NCBI RefSeq assembly: GCF_900115755.1
Contig: NZ_FOXQ01000005.1
Location: 270,505 to 334,504, forward strand
Origin: Parafilimonas terrae
GTDB lineage: Bacteria; Bacteroidota; Bacteroidia; Chitinophagales; Chitinophagaceae
Length of the DNA: 64,000 nt
Direction: 5' to 3'
The notes under the pieces: model-generated
What the model was told of the DNA's origin: nothing
Databases searched by the model: none
What the model saw: the letters and a program-made list of their open reading frames with translations, nothing else
Made by a program: the position numbers and the translations under genes
Shown here: in pieces, positions 7,846 through 17,519 of the stretch
Position numbering within the stretch: position 1 is the stretch's first letter
Layout: every line of letters begins with the position of its first letter

Positions 7846-8910
7846 GTGCATACAATTATAACCGGCTCCGGAAGTTTTATTCCGGCAAATATTATAAAGA
7901 ACAATAGTTTTGAAAACTGCCTTTTTTATGATGAAAAAGGCAGTCTTATTCAACGCCAGCAGGCTGAAATAATTTCAAAATTTCAGCAGATAACAGGCAT
8001 TGAAGAAAGGCGCTATGCCGATGCGGGCATGAACTCATCCTGCATGGCTGCCGAAGCCGGCGCTAAGGCTATTGCTGATGCCGGTATAGATGCCGAAACT
8101 ATTGATCAGGTAATTGTTGCCCATAATTTTGGTGAAATAGGCAACGGCTGCATGCATTCAGAAATGGTTCCTTCCATTGCTTCCAGGGTTAAGCATAAAC
8201 TTGGTATTAAAAACCCTTCCTGTGTGGCGTATGATATTTTATTTGGCTGCCCCGGCTGGCTGCAGGCGCTTATACAGGCTGATGCTTTTATAAAAAGCGG
8301 AATGGCTAAAAGATGCCTTGTTATTGGCACTGAAACTTTAAGCCGTGTAATTGACCCGCACGACAGGGACAGCATGATCTACAGCGATGGCGCCGGCGCC
8401 GTAATAGCCGAAGCATACAATGATAGTGACAGAGGCATTATAGGCACAAAAGCAGTGAGCTTTACCGGTGAAGAAGCAGATTATATATCTATGGGTAAAT
8501 CAAACCACGCCGGTATTGATGACAGCATTCATTATTTAAAAATGAGAGGCCGCAAAGTGTACGAGTTTGCACTTAAAGAAGTTCCTGCGGCTATTAAGTG
8601 CTGCCTTGATGAATGTAACATAGCCATAAAAGAAGTGAAGAAAATCTTTATTCACCAGGCTAATGAAAAAATGGATGAAGCCATTATTGAACGGTTGTTT
8701 GGATTATACGGCATTGGGCATGCCCCAAAAAATATAATGCCCATGAATATTAAATGGCTCGGCAATAGTTCTGTTGCCACCATTCCCACCTTATTTGATA
8801 TGGTTGTAAAAGGCGCATTCAAAGATCACAGTATAAGCAAGAATGATATTATTGTTTTTGCATCAGTGGGCGCAGGCATGAACATTAATGCGGTATGCTA
8901 CCGCGTATAA
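7846..8910 (+). CDS. 3-oxoacyl-ACP synthase III-like (FabH family)
   Basis: 354 residues with a thiolase-fold ketosynthase III layout: Cys135 (LFGCPGW), His in IHQAN (near 270) and Asn in WLGNSS (near 303) form the Cys-His-Asn triad. It starts with GTG at 7846. Proteins of this type condense an acyl-CoA with malonyl-ACP or act on other acyl thioesters; it is longer than E. coli FabH (317) and may not be the housekeeping initiator. The end overlaps the reading frame of a decayed permease fragment. Confidence 0.88.
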   Translation: MHTIITGSGSFIPANIIKNNSFENCLFYDEKGSLIQRQQAEIISKFQQITGIEERRYADAGMNSSCMAAEAGAKAIADAGIDAETIDQVIVAHNFGEIGNGCMHSEMVPSIASRVKHKLGIKNPSCVAYDILFGCPGWLQALIQADAFIKSGMAKRCLVIGTETLSRVIDPHDRDSMIYSDGAGAVIAEAYNDSDRGIIGTKAVSFTGEEADYISMGKSNHAGIDDSIHYLKMRGRKVYEFALKEVPAAIKCCLDECNIAIKEVKKIFIHQANEKMDEAIIERLFGLYGIGHAPKNIMPMNIKWLGNSSVATIPTLFDMVVKGAFKDHSISKNDIIVFASVGAGMNINAVCYRV

Positions 8911-8924
8911 GCATCTCCTCAACA

Positions 8925-9164
8925 GTTTATCATCCAATTTCTTTAAACCTGTATGCATTGTCATACTTATTTGCATCACCGCTTGCATGGCTGCTCATGC
9001 AAAGGCTGTTGCTTAATAATTACGCTTACCGCATATCAGTTAGTATATGGATATTTTTTGCAGCAGCAGCAGTTATTGCATTCTTAATTGCTTTTCTTAC
9101 CATCTGCTATCATAGCATAAAGACCGCATTTGTTAACCCGGTTGAAACCTTGCGGAACGAATAG
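8925..9164 (+). pseudogene. C-terminal remnant of an FtsX/MacB-type ABC permease
   Basis: The frame ending at 9164 encodes about 80 residues that read like the last part of a MacB-family permease: ASPLAWLLMQRLL, NNYAYRISVSIWIF, a long hydrophobic helix and the typical ending KTAFVNPVETLRNE. A full protein has about 800 residues with an N-terminal helix and periplasmic domain; all of that is absent. The 5' side runs directly into the 3' end of the FabH-like gene (the frame overlaps it by 16 bp), which suggests a deletion or replacement that left only the tail. Confidence 0.75.
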
Positions 9165-9239
9165 CAAATAAATTTTTACAGCTACTACCGGTAATCACTC
9201 GCCTGTTTTCTCTTCTTTGTTAATACCTATATTTAATGC

Positions 9240-10064
9240 ATGGAAAAATTAAATATAGATGGAAAGGAATACAATAATATTTGTTTTACCTGCGGCACAC
9301 GCTATAAAGAAACAGCACCCGCAGCCTGCACTGTTTGTGAAGATGAACGTCAGTATATTCCAATGACCGGCCAGCAATGGACAAGCTATGCTGCACTTGC
9401 TGAAAGCAAAACCATCCGTATCAATCAGCGATTTGAAAACTTGTTTGACCTGAAGATAATGCCAGCCTTTGCTATTGGCCAGAAAGCTTATTTAATTACA
9501 TCGCCGCATGGCAATCTTTTATGGGATTGTATTCCATATCTTGATGAAGCAACGGTAACCTTTATTAATTCCAAAGGCGGGCTTAAAGGCATTGCTATTT
9601 CACATCCGCATTATTACAGTTTAATGGCAGCATGGGCTGCAACATTTAATTGCCCGGTTTATATTCATGAGGCAGATAAAGAATGGATAATGGATGATGC
9701 CGCCAACGTAAAAGTATGGAACGGAGAAGAGCAGGATTTATGGAATGGTATGAAGATCATTCATACAGGCGGGCATTTTGCGGGCAGCACAGTTTTGCAC
9801 GCACCTCATTTGGGTGACAAAGGAAGTTTGCTGGTGGGCGATACACTGCAGATTGCACCAAGCCTCAAATTCATCAGCATGATGTATAGCTATCCCAATG
9901 TTATACCCTTGCCATTAAATACAATACTGCATATTTACAACAGGCTGGAAGCCCTGCAATACGATATGATGTACGGCGCTTTTGAATGGCAAACAATTGC
10001 CGCCGGCGCTAAACAGCTTTTTCAAAAATCGGTTAATGTATATCGCAATTTGGATAGCTTATAA
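9240..10064 (+). CDS. MBL-fold hydrolase with N-terminal zinc ribbon
   Basis: 274 residues. The first 35 carry a rubredoxin-like ribbon (CFTCGTRYKE...CTVCEDE, two CxxC pairs). The rest is a metallo-beta-lactamase fold: ISHPHYYS in place of the usual HxHxDH, then HTGGHFAGSTVLH and LVGDTLQI. The HPHYY variant lacks the Asp-His of the classic motif, so metal binding or chemistry is probably changed. Cytoplasmic; substrate unknown. It begins at the ATG at 9240 after a 75-bp gap and shows no partner gene. Confidence 0.85.
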   Translation: MEKLNIDGKEYNNICFTCGTRYKETAPAACTVCEDERQYIPMTGQQWTSYAALAESKTIRINQRFENLFDLKIMPAFAIGQKAYLITSPHGNLLWDCIPYLDEATVTFINSKGGLKGIAISHPHYYSLMAAWAATFNCPVYIHEADKEWIMDDAANVKVWNGEEQDLWNGMKIIHTGGHFAGSTVLHAPHLGDKGSLLVGDTLQIAPSLKFISMMYSYPNVIPLPLNTILHIYNRLEALQYDMMYGAFEWQTIAAGAKQLFQKSVNVYRNLDSL

Positions 10065-10497
10065 AGCAGGCAAATGATAATCAAACTATCACAAAATGCA
10101 ATAACTCAGTCAACAGTTAAATTGAATTATACATTTCAAAACCCTTATTCTGCACTTCAACCCGTTTCTGCAAAAACAATCTCTTCTTTTTAATAAATTT
10201 TGGGCTTCTATAATTATTTATAAAAGCGTTTATAGAAATGTAATTTTTATAAACGGTGTAACATTTATAATACACATCGTTTAACATAATAGCTATAGCA
10301 TATTATAAGCATGAGTGCTATTAATAAAACGCAGGTTTAATATTTAAAAGACTGTTAACCTATGCTGATATTATTCATTTTCAGGTTGCTGGTTTTCCGT
10401 TTAAAACTCAACAGGAAAAATAAAAACAGGATTGAATAATTCCTTTAAAGCGGGCTTTCAGCAAGTTTAATCTTACATATTATTAAACGATATAACC
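10065..10497. other. Intergenic region, 433 bp
   Basis: AT-rich DNA with no convincing gene. It contains an inverted repeat CGTTTATA (10229-10236 region) with TATAAACG about 15 bp later, and several A/T tracts. It likely holds the promoter of the START-domain gene at 10498. A 25-codon frame near 10362 is too short and too biased to support. Confidence 0.5.
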
Positions 10498-11118
10498 ATG
10501 AAATTTTTACTGTTCACCATTGCAGGTTTGCTGGCTGTTAAAAATAATTCATCCATACAGGAAGAAACGCCCTATGTTTTGGTGAAAACAAAAAATAATA
10601 TTGCACTGTATGAACATTGGATCACCGGCGCTTTCAACACAAGCATAAGAGAATTAAAAGTTGAATTTGCCACAACCGCCGGTCATGAGAAAATTATTGC
10701 TTTACTGAAGAATGCTTCGCGTGGTAAGGACTGGAACAAAAATGCCGTTGCATTTAATACCATATTGCAATCAAACAATAGCTGGATAACCTACATACGC
10801 TACCGCATTCCATGGCCTTTTGATGACCAGGATATATGCATGCAATATCATGTGATACCGGGCAATAAAACCGGGCATGAAATACATTTTCAAAGCGTGG
10901 TGAGTGAACATTTTCCTGTCAATAAAAAGGTGACAAGGGTTGCAGGCGCTAAAGGCAAATGGTTGTTTAAAAATGGCGCCGATGGCAAAACACAAATAGT
11001 TTATACAATTGCTACAGAAAAAAGTTCACAAGTGCCAAAATGGGTGTCTGATCCGCTGGTGCAGAATAACCTTTTAGATGCCATGGATGCCTTAAAAAAA
11101 ATTGTTGAAGATTATTAA
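10498..11118 (+). CDS. START-domain-like protein
   Basis: 206 residues. The N-terminus (KFLLFTIAGLLAV) resembles a short signal or anchor, so export is possible. The body shows START-family landmarks: a Trp-rich segment with IRYRIPWPFDDQD, a central G.W.F pattern and IVYTIATEKSSQVPKWV before the long C-terminal helix. START domains bind lipids or other hydrophobic ligands in a helix-grip pocket. The ligand is unknown. It stands alone, with long intergenic regions on both sides. Confidence 0.75.
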   Translation: MKFLLFTIAGLLAVKNNSSIQEETPYVLVKTKNNIALYEHWITGAFNTSIRELKVEFATTAGHEKIIALLKNASRGKDWNKNAVAFNTILQSNNSWITYIRYRIPWPFDDQDICMQYHVIPGNKTGHEIHFQSVVSEHFPVNKKVTRVAGAKGKWLFKNGADGKTQIVYTIATEKSSQVPKWVSDPLVQNNLLDAMDALKKIVEDY

Positions 11119-11437
11119 AAAGCATAAACACAATACTGCATTACCGGCGGTAATTCATAGGCAAACTATTGATGCATAACACTTATAATTCATCCATAAT
11201 ATAATTTACTTAATTACAGAAAAAGACGATATTTTTGGAGTTGTATCACTTTAATCAATTAACAAGGTAGTTATTTCAAGTTTACAATTCTGACAGGGCT
11301 TTATTAATAACCCTGCACATAAAGCAACTCTTTATTCCAACATTTGATAACATGGTTTTATTCTTATTGAATATACCTGGAACTGAAATTAACAGCATGC
11401 ATTAAATAATATTTTGTAACACTTAAAAACTGTTATT
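11119..11437. other. Intergenic region, 319 bp
   Basis: AT-rich, no gene or clear hairpin terminator seen. It probably contains the promoter of the SufE-like gene. Confidence 0.4.
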
Positions 11438-11905
11438 ATGCATTTAAACAAAGTACAAGACAAGATCATTGAAGAATTTGAATCTATCATTGATCAGGTT
11501 AAAGGCAAATTCAGGTATTTCAGGCATTTTGCAAAGCTGGGTACATCGCTTCCCGAAACAACAACTGTGGAAAGAACGGATGATAAAATGATTAAGCTCA
11601 CCAGGTCGAAAGTGTGGCTGGATGCGGCTTATAAAGATGGCAAAGTTTATTATGCAGGAGACAGTGACAGCAGCATCATTAAAGGCATTTTAATGTTGTA
11701 CATAAAAGTTTTTTCAGGAAGAACCCCCAAAGAAATTATTGATTCGGATGTTTATTTCACGCATGAAATCAGCTTGCATAATTATTTACCTCCAGACAGG
11801 CGAAGCGAATTATCTTCCGTGCTGCAGCGCATGCGTGCCTTTGCGGCCAGGTTTAAAATTTCCAATTTAAATGCAGACGATTCCAACGTTTCACTGGCCG
11901 TTTAA
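11438..11905 (+). CDS. SufE-like protein lacking the catalytic cysteine
   Basis: 155 residues aligning with SufE: LGTSLPE near 34-40, the RSKVWL segment at 56-61, DSDSSIIKGIL, a GRTPKEI segment and LPPDRRSELSSVLQRM. SufE accepts sulfur from SufS on a Cys in the motif GCQSxVWL. Here the corresponding stretch is KLTRSKVWL, placing Thr55 where Cys should be, and the whole protein contains no Cys. It therefore cannot be an ordinary sulfur acceptor. It may be a regulatory or structural homologue. No suf genes are nearby. Confidence 0.82.
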   Translation: MHLNKVQDKIIEEFESIIDQVKGKFRYFRHFAKLGTSLPETTTVERTDDKMIKLTRSKVWLDAAYKDGKVYYAGDSDSSIIKGILMLYIKVFSGRTPKEIIDSDVYFTHEISLHNYLPPDRRSELSSVLQRMRAFAARFKISNLNADDSNVSLAV

Positions 11906-12098
11906 TACCTGCCGTTTTTAATATTGTTTATACCACTTCTCTTAAAAATACAACACCTTTCCCGCTGTCTTCGTTTTATAAATGCATAGATAGCGGGAAC
12001 TGTAAATTATATTTTTTTAAAAGTTCTTATACTGTCTCAATGCATAATAACCAGCATGCAATGGGAAGTTAAATTGTGCAACAACTTAATTTCAATTA

Positions 12099-13088
12099 TT
12101 ATAATTTATAGCGAATTAATTTCTTTATATACATTTTAAAAAGAAAGAAAAACGTTGTAGGGTTTTTATGCATCTTATACGCAAGTTTCGCCTGTTGTAT
12201 TGCCTGCTTTGAATTGTGGTATCTATGATACACCATGTCAGAGGTCCTCGCATAATAAATGGACCAGTTTCTTTCAGCATTTCTTTTCAGCATTTCTTTT
12301 TTATGCGCGGGTAAATAATTTTGAATGGTATTAATTGTTTTTGCGATATCCTTTATATGCTGGCCGTTTTGAAAATATTTTGATGTAATATTCTCATTAT
12401 CATGAACACGATAATTAGCAAACTTTAAAGGCGTGAAAGCGAAAGGATAATGCGCTGCAATACGCACCCACATTTCCCAGTCTTCGCTGTAATGCACACC
12501 AAAAAAACCTCCCAGCTTTTCATACACTTCACGCTTTACAACAACAGACGGCGGCTGCAATTTTTGCCCCTGCGCAATTGTGTCTAACCAATCGGTTAAA
12601 ATGCCCCGTTCATCTCCAATTTTTTCATTCGGGTAAAGAAATTCGCCTGCTTCATTCACATGCCAGAATGCACAGCAGGCTGCACCTGCCTGCGGAAAAT
12701 CGGTAAACAGGCTTTCTATTGCTTTATAAAATCCGGCATCAACAAAATCATCGCCGTGCAGCAAGTGAACATAATATCCTTTAGCGCGGTTAATACAAGT
12801 TTCAAAATTGCGCAGGCTGCCCTGGTTTTTTTCCTGCCTGAAATAATCCACCCTTCCTTTACCTATTTTTTCAACAAGGGCTTTAACATCTGCATCTGTG
12901 CTGCAATCATCAACTACTTCAATCTGCATTTTATGTACACCTTCATCCTGCTGCAACACATTCTCCAAACAATGTTGTAAAAACTGCGAACAGTTATATG
13001 CAGGTATCATTACTGACCATAATGGCCTTTCAATGCTTGGATCAATTGGTTTGATAACAGGTGGAGATTTGGGGATTCGATAACTCAT
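12099..13088 (-). CDS. Glycosyltransferase family 2
   Basis: 329 residues from the ATG at 13088 (a TTG at 13097 would add three). GT-A fold: WSVMIPAYNCSQFL at the N-terminus, DDCSTD near 60, HGDDFVD (metal-binding DD) near 115 and a WEMWVRIA motif near 200. It transfers a sugar from a nucleotide donor at the cytoplasmic face. It is the last gene of a minus-strand set that also has Wzm, Wzt and a larger two-domain transferase, so it likely helps build an exported glycan. Confidence 0.92.
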   Translation of the reverse strand: MSYRIPKSPPVIKPIDPSIERPLWSVMIPAYNCSQFLQHCLENVLQQDEGVHKMQIEVVDDCSTDADVKALVEKIGKGRVDYFRQEKNQGSLRNFETCINRAKGYYVHLLHGDDFVDAGFYKAIESLFTDFPQAGAACCAFWHVNEAGEFLYPNEKIGDERGILTDWLDTIAQGQKLQPPSVVVKREVYEKLGGFFGVHYSEDWEMWVRIAAHYPFAFTPLKFANYRVHDNENITSKYFQNGQHIKDIAKTINTIQNYLPAHKKEMLKRNAERNWSIYYARTSDMVYHRYHNSKQAIQQAKLAYKMHKNPTTFFFLFKMYIKKLIRYKL

Positions 13089-13107
13089 AATAATCAATAT
13101 GCGTTAA

Positions 13108-15141
13108 TCAAGAATAGTAGCTGATCCAATTCTGAATGCCTGCTTTGTAAGCAATCCTTTCTTCATTATTCAATAAAAATTTTTCCTGGTTTTTAAGAAC
13201 TGATAATGCAGCTTTAAGCATGAATGCTTTATTCTTCGACATGTTTGATGAATGCATCCTGTAAACAGCTATTTTATTTTGATGATGAATAGCTGGCAGC
13301 TTCCTGCTGATACGCAGGTTGAGATCATAATCCTCGCAACTGTGCAATTGCGTATCAAAACAAAAATAAAAAAATAAATCACGGCGATACATCACGGTTG
13401 CCTCCATACCAATGTAATTGCCCTGCAATAATGAAAAATAAATCAAATCTGTTTTTGGTTCAGCAAGCTTAGTATTTAAATAGTTTCCTTTTTCATCAAT
13501 CTTATCAAAGGTACCGGAAACAAAAGCCGCATCTTTATATGTATTAAAAAAATAGAGGTTTAATTCAACTGCCCCGGGATATAAATAATCATCAGCATCA
13601 AGAAAAACAATATAATCGCCTTTTGAAAACTGAACGCCGATATTCCGCGCCGCAGATAACCCAACTCTTTCAACACGCACATAACTAATGTCTTGAAATG
13701 CATCACAAACATTTTTGGTTTTGTCTGTTGATCCGTCATCTACCACCACAATTTCTATATTGTTATATGTTTGGCTGATGGCGCTGTTAATGGCTTCTTC
13801 TAAATAATGTGCCTGGTTATAACAGGGTATGATTATGGAAACAAGCGGTTGCTCTTTAATTGTTATTTCATTTAATAATTTCTGTGGAAAACTTAAGCAG
13901 GTTTCCTGTGTTTCGTTTTTACGTTTATTATAAAATCTTTTACCCGCTTTACATCCTTTTATTTCAGTAAACAGAGAAGAAAATTTACCGGCAATAATAT
14001 TTTTAAATTCCTGTTTAAACCTGCTTCTGTAATAAGCCGGCAATGTTTTTCGAACACGCTTTATATTTCCTTTATGCCTGTATTTTTCATGCTGAACAAG
14101 CAATGCGCACACATGGCCTTTCATATAACTGAATAGCTGTTTACGCAAGTCTTCCAGGGTTTTGCGATGTTCATGAAAAACATATAAATGCGGGTAATAA
14201 ACGCAGTTCCATCCTTCTGCCAAAATGCGGTACCACATTTCTGAATCGCCGCTGCAACCTGCAGCACCCACATCTAATCTTTCGTCAAATAAACCAACAA
14301 GATTGAAAGCCTCTTTTCGAAAAGCCATATTAGCACCTGCACCAACGTCCCACGCAGGAACACCTTCATCAACTGCAGTTAAAAAATATTTATGATCAAA
14401 AATAGTTGGTACATATCCTTTATTAAAACCCCAGTCTTTTTCAAAAATATATTGTGCTTCAGTACTTAATTCAGCCGGAATTACAAGCCCTGTAACAGCC
14501 ATTGTAAGCGGGTTAGAAAAACAGCTTTTTATATTGCTTATCCAGTTAACGGGTATTTGTACATCATCATCGGTATAAGCGATAATATCATGCGAAGCAC
14601 ACTTAGCGCCGGTGTTTCGGGCAATGTCCAATCCTTTTCTTTCTTCACGTATATAACGAACATGCTGAAACTGTTCAACAATATTTTTTGAATCATCATT
14701 ATCCGGTGCATTATCAACAATAACCAGTTCAAAATTGCTATCATCATTTTTTAATAAAGAAGAAATACATTTTTGCAAGGCCTGCGGCCTGTTGCGTGTG
14801 CATACAATAACAGATATTGGTGCACTTTCTTTGCTGAGATTTGTTTTAAAATCATCAATGCTTTTTGATAACAATTCATGCAGCGTAACAAAATCGCCCT
14901 GCTGTAAATATTGTTGCCAGTTATCATTATTATGTAAGTAAACAGCAATCGTTTTTTCAATTGATGATTTAATTGCATCAACTATGTTTTCGAAAAATTC
15001 TTGCTGATGCTCCATCCACACATGGCCTAAAGGAAATTGATTACACCAAATAACGATGTAATTATTGCCTGCATTGAGCTGCAACGTTTCAGCTTTGTCA
15101 AGTTCAATATGCGTTATTGTATAAGGTTGAAATTCTGCCAT
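13108..15141 (-). CDS. Two-domain glycosyltransferase (GT2-GT2)
   Basis: 677 residues with two complete GT-A domains. The first (about 105-340) has SVIVCTRNRP, VDNAPDN and YTDDDVQIP. The second (about 430-660) has SIIIPCYNQAHYLEEA, VDDGSTD and FLDADDYLYPGA. The first 100 residues are a separate N-terminal part without a clear match. Tandem transferases can add two different sugars or alternate linkages during polymer growth. It starts 3 bp after the Wzt stop and precedes another GT2 gene, so all four are likely one transcript. Confidence 0.92.
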   Translation of the reverse strand: MAEFQPYTITHIELDKAETLQLNAGNNYIVIWCNQFPLGHVWMEHQQEFFENIVDAIKSSIEKTIAVYLHNNDNWQQYLQQGDFVTLHELLSKSIDDFKTNLSKESAPISVIVCTRNRPQALQKCISSLLKNDDSNFELVIVDNAPDNDDSKNIVEQFQHVRYIREERKGLDIARNTGAKCASHDIIAYTDDDVQIPVNWISNIKSCFSNPLTMAVTGLVIPAELSTEAQYIFEKDWGFNKGYVPTIFDHKYFLTAVDEGVPAWDVGAGANMAFRKEAFNLVGLFDERLDVGAAGCSGDSEMWYRILAEGWNCVYYPHLYVFHEHRKTLEDLRKQLFSYMKGHVCALLVQHEKYRHKGNIKRVRKTLPAYYRSRFKQEFKNIIAGKFSSLFTEIKGCKAGKRFYNKRKNETQETCLSFPQKLLNEITIKEQPLVSIIIPCYNQAHYLEEAINSAISQTYNNIEIVVVDDGSTDKTKNVCDAFQDISYVRVERVGLSAARNIGVQFSKGDYIVFLDADDYLYPGAVELNLYFFNTYKDAAFVSGTFDKIDEKGNYLNTKLAEPKTDLIYFSLLQGNYIGMEATVMYRRDLFFYFCFDTQLHSCEDYDLNLRISRKLPAIHHQNKIAVYRMHSSNMSKNKAFMLKAALSVLKNQEKFLLNNEERIAYKAGIQNWISYYS

Positions 15142-15144
15142 GCA

Positions 15145-16392
15145 CTATTCTGGTTTTGCTTTTACAATTACAGGAAAAGATGGGCGCACGTAACCTATCC
15201 ATTTTCCAAACCAGGCGGTATCGCTCCTGTAGTCTTGCACTTCAAATGATAAACAGGCTTCAAAATAAAACAAACGTTGCGTTGTGTTTTTTACAAATAC
15301 AACAGAAATATAATAATTGCCATCGTTTAAAAAATTACCGGGAATATTGCAATCAACTTCATACAAACCATTATTGTATTTTTTGGGTTCGGAGCAAATA
15401 TCAAAGATGCATTCGCCGCTGAACGTAAAAAGATGAACGCCTACAATAAGGCTTCCCGGATCAATATCCTTGTACCAAAATTCAAAATGAATGTGAAGCG
15501 GCGTGCGAATATCTACTATATCAAAGCCATCAATATAATCTGCGGTTAATGCCGCCTTTTTTATCCTGATATAATCGTTGCCCGGCGCTGATTCCGGTGC
15601 TTCGTAAGATTGATATGTGAAATTATTTTGTTGCTTTTTTAAATAATTACCAATGACTATTTCCGGTTTACCTTCATCAATAATTTCTCCCTGCTGTAAT
15701 GTTATACAGCGATGGCAAAGGTTTTTCAGCGCCTGCATATTATGGCTAACAAACAAAACCGTTTTGCCCTGCTGCGATGAAACTTCTTTCATCTTGCCCA
15801 AACATTTACGTTGAAATTCCGCATCGCCAACAGCCAATACTTCATCAACAATTAAAATTTCAGGATCAAGATGTGCAGCCACAGCAAATGCAAGGCGCAT
15901 ATACATTCCGCTTGAGTAACGTTTAACAGGTGTATCAATAAATCTCTCAATGCCTGAAAAATCAATGATCTCATCAAGCCTGGATGTAATTTCCTTTTTA
16001 TTCATACCGAGAATATTTCCATTCAGGTAAATATTCTCACGGCCTGTAAGTTCAATGTGAAAGCCCGTGCCTATTTCAAGTAAACTTGCAATTCTTCCGT
16101 TGCCATAAACGCATCCTGATGTTGGCAATGTAATGCGTGAAATAATTTTTAACAGTGTTGATTTGCCTGCACCATTATTGCCAATAAAACCTAACACTTC
16201 ACCGCGCTGCACTTCAAAATTCACATTGCGCAAAGCCCATATTTCCTGCTTTGAATGTTCATTTATTTCATTGCTTACAGCAGGCCTTCGTTTTATCCAG
16301 TTAGCAAGGTCTTCCCTCAATCTGCCCGAACCTAATTTGCCCAGGCGGTAATATTTTGAAACATGCTCTGCCTTAATCATTAATGCGCTCAT
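15145..16392 (-). CDS. Polysaccharide ABC exporter, ATP-binding subunit (Wzt-type)
   Basis: 415 residues. The ATPase part has Walker A GNNGAGKST (near 73), signature SSGMYMRLAFA and Walker B ILIVDEVLAVGD with the H-loop FVSHN. The C-terminal 150 residues are a Wzt-type beta-sandwich (HIHFEFWYKD, VDCNIPGNFLNDGNYYISV), which in related systems binds the non-reducing end of the glycan for export. It pairs with the permease upstream; start and stop overlap by 1 nt (TGATG), a sign of coupled translation. Confidence 0.94.
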   Translation of the reverse strand: MSALMIKAEHVSKYYRLGKLGSGRLREDLANWIKRRPAVSNEINEHSKQEIWALRNVNFEVQRGEVLGFIGNNGAGKSTLLKIISRITLPTSGCVYGNGRIASLLEIGTGFHIELTGRENIYLNGNILGMNKKEITSRLDEIIDFSGIERFIDTPVKRYSSGMYMRLAFAVAAHLDPEILIVDEVLAVGDAEFQRKCLGKMKEVSSQQGKTVLFVSHNMQALKNLCHRCITLQQGEIIDEGKPEIVIGNYLKKQQNNFTYQSYEAPESAPGNDYIRIKKAALTADYIDGFDIVDIRTPLHIHFEFWYKDIDPGSLIVGVHLFTFSGECIFDICSEPKKYNNGLYEVDCNIPGNFLNDGNYYISVVFVKNTTQRLFYFEACLSFEVQDYRSDTAWFGKWIGYVRPSFPVIVKAKPE

Positions 16393-17255
16393 CAGATAAT
16401 ATCCATCAGTTTTGTTTCAAGCTTTTTAAATAAAGCAAGCCCGGTGATTAAAAGAATTATTGTGATTGCAGTTGCAACAAGCAATGGCTGTAACTGTAAT
16501 GTGTTGGTTGAAAAAAATCCTGTTCTAAAAGTTTCAATAGCCGGTGTTAACGGGTTAAGCCAAAATATTGTTTTTAAATTTTCAGGAACTATTGATGCGG
16601 GATAAATAACGGGTGTTGCAAACATGAACAGGCGAATAATGAATTGCAATGCATAATCAAGGTCGCGGTAACGAGCTGTGATAACGCTGATGATTAAACC
16701 GGCGCCGAGCGCAAATGCCGCTGTAAGTAATAATATAAACGGCATTAAAATGATTGATGCTGATATATGCGCAGAATGGTCCACAGCAATAAACGCAACA
16801 TATATTACAACAAATAAAGCCAGTTGCACCAGCATGCGTACCGTATGTGAAATAATATTGCTTAACGGAATAATCAGCCTTGGAAAATATACTTTTGAAA
16901 ACAGGGTTGAATTGTGCAAAAACGTGTACATGGTGCTGTTAAGGCAATCGGAAAAATAACTCCAGATAATTATGCCGGGCAAATAAAACAGCAGCGGTGG
17001 AATGCCTTCCGTGGATATTTTCGCAATCTTTCCGAAAATGATATAATAGGTAATGGTTGTGAGAACAGGTTGTAATAAAATCCAGAACGGCCCTAAAATG
17101 GTTTGCTGATAGTTGGCAATAAGATCGCGGCGAACAAAGCGCAGCAGCAAATCTTTATACTGCCATATTTCTTTGAAGTCCCATTTAAATAAACTGATCT
17201 TATGATCAATCTTCCAATCCCATTGAAGGTTGTTGCTCACAAGTGAAATTTTCAA
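16392..17255 (-). CDS. Polysaccharide ABC exporter, permease subunit (Wzm-type)
   Basis: 287 residues, six predicted membrane helices, ABC-2 family. Seen: an N-terminal cytoplasmic segment, LIANYQQTILGPFWILLQP before the first helix, and FATPVIYP with WLNPLTPAIETFR near the C-terminus, both typical of O-antigen or teichoic-acid exporters. It forms a complex with the Wzt-type ATPase in the inner membrane and moves an undecaprenyl-linked glycan to the periplasm. It is the first gene of the operon. Confidence 0.94.
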   Translation of the reverse strand: MKISLVSNNLQWDWKIDHKISLFKWDFKEIWQYKDLLLRFVRRDLIANYQQTILGPFWILLQPVLTTITYYIIFGKIAKISTEGIPPLLFYLPGIIIWSYFSDCLNSTMYTFLHNSTLFSKVYFPRLIIPLSNIISHTVRMLVQLALFVVIYVAFIAVDHSAHISASIILMPFILLLTAAFALGAGLIISVITARYRDLDYALQFIIRLFMFATPVIYPASIVPENLKTIFWLNPLTPAIETFRTGFFSTNTLQLQPLLVATAITIILLITGLALFKKLETKLMDII

Positions 17256-17364
17256 AAGCTAAAAATAAGATAAACTGCTTTTGATTTTTTGAAAAAAAGG
17301 TAACCGTACTATAAAATGCAGTAAGCGTAAAAAAAGCAAAGGGTATAATACAGGCTGTATTTTG

Positions 17365-17438
<74 letters not shown>

Positions 17439-17519
17439 TTTTATTACTAAGATCTGCCCGCCATTAAATGCGGAGCGCAAAAATAATGGCCGATCAAATG
17501 CAGTCAAAATCAGATTTGG

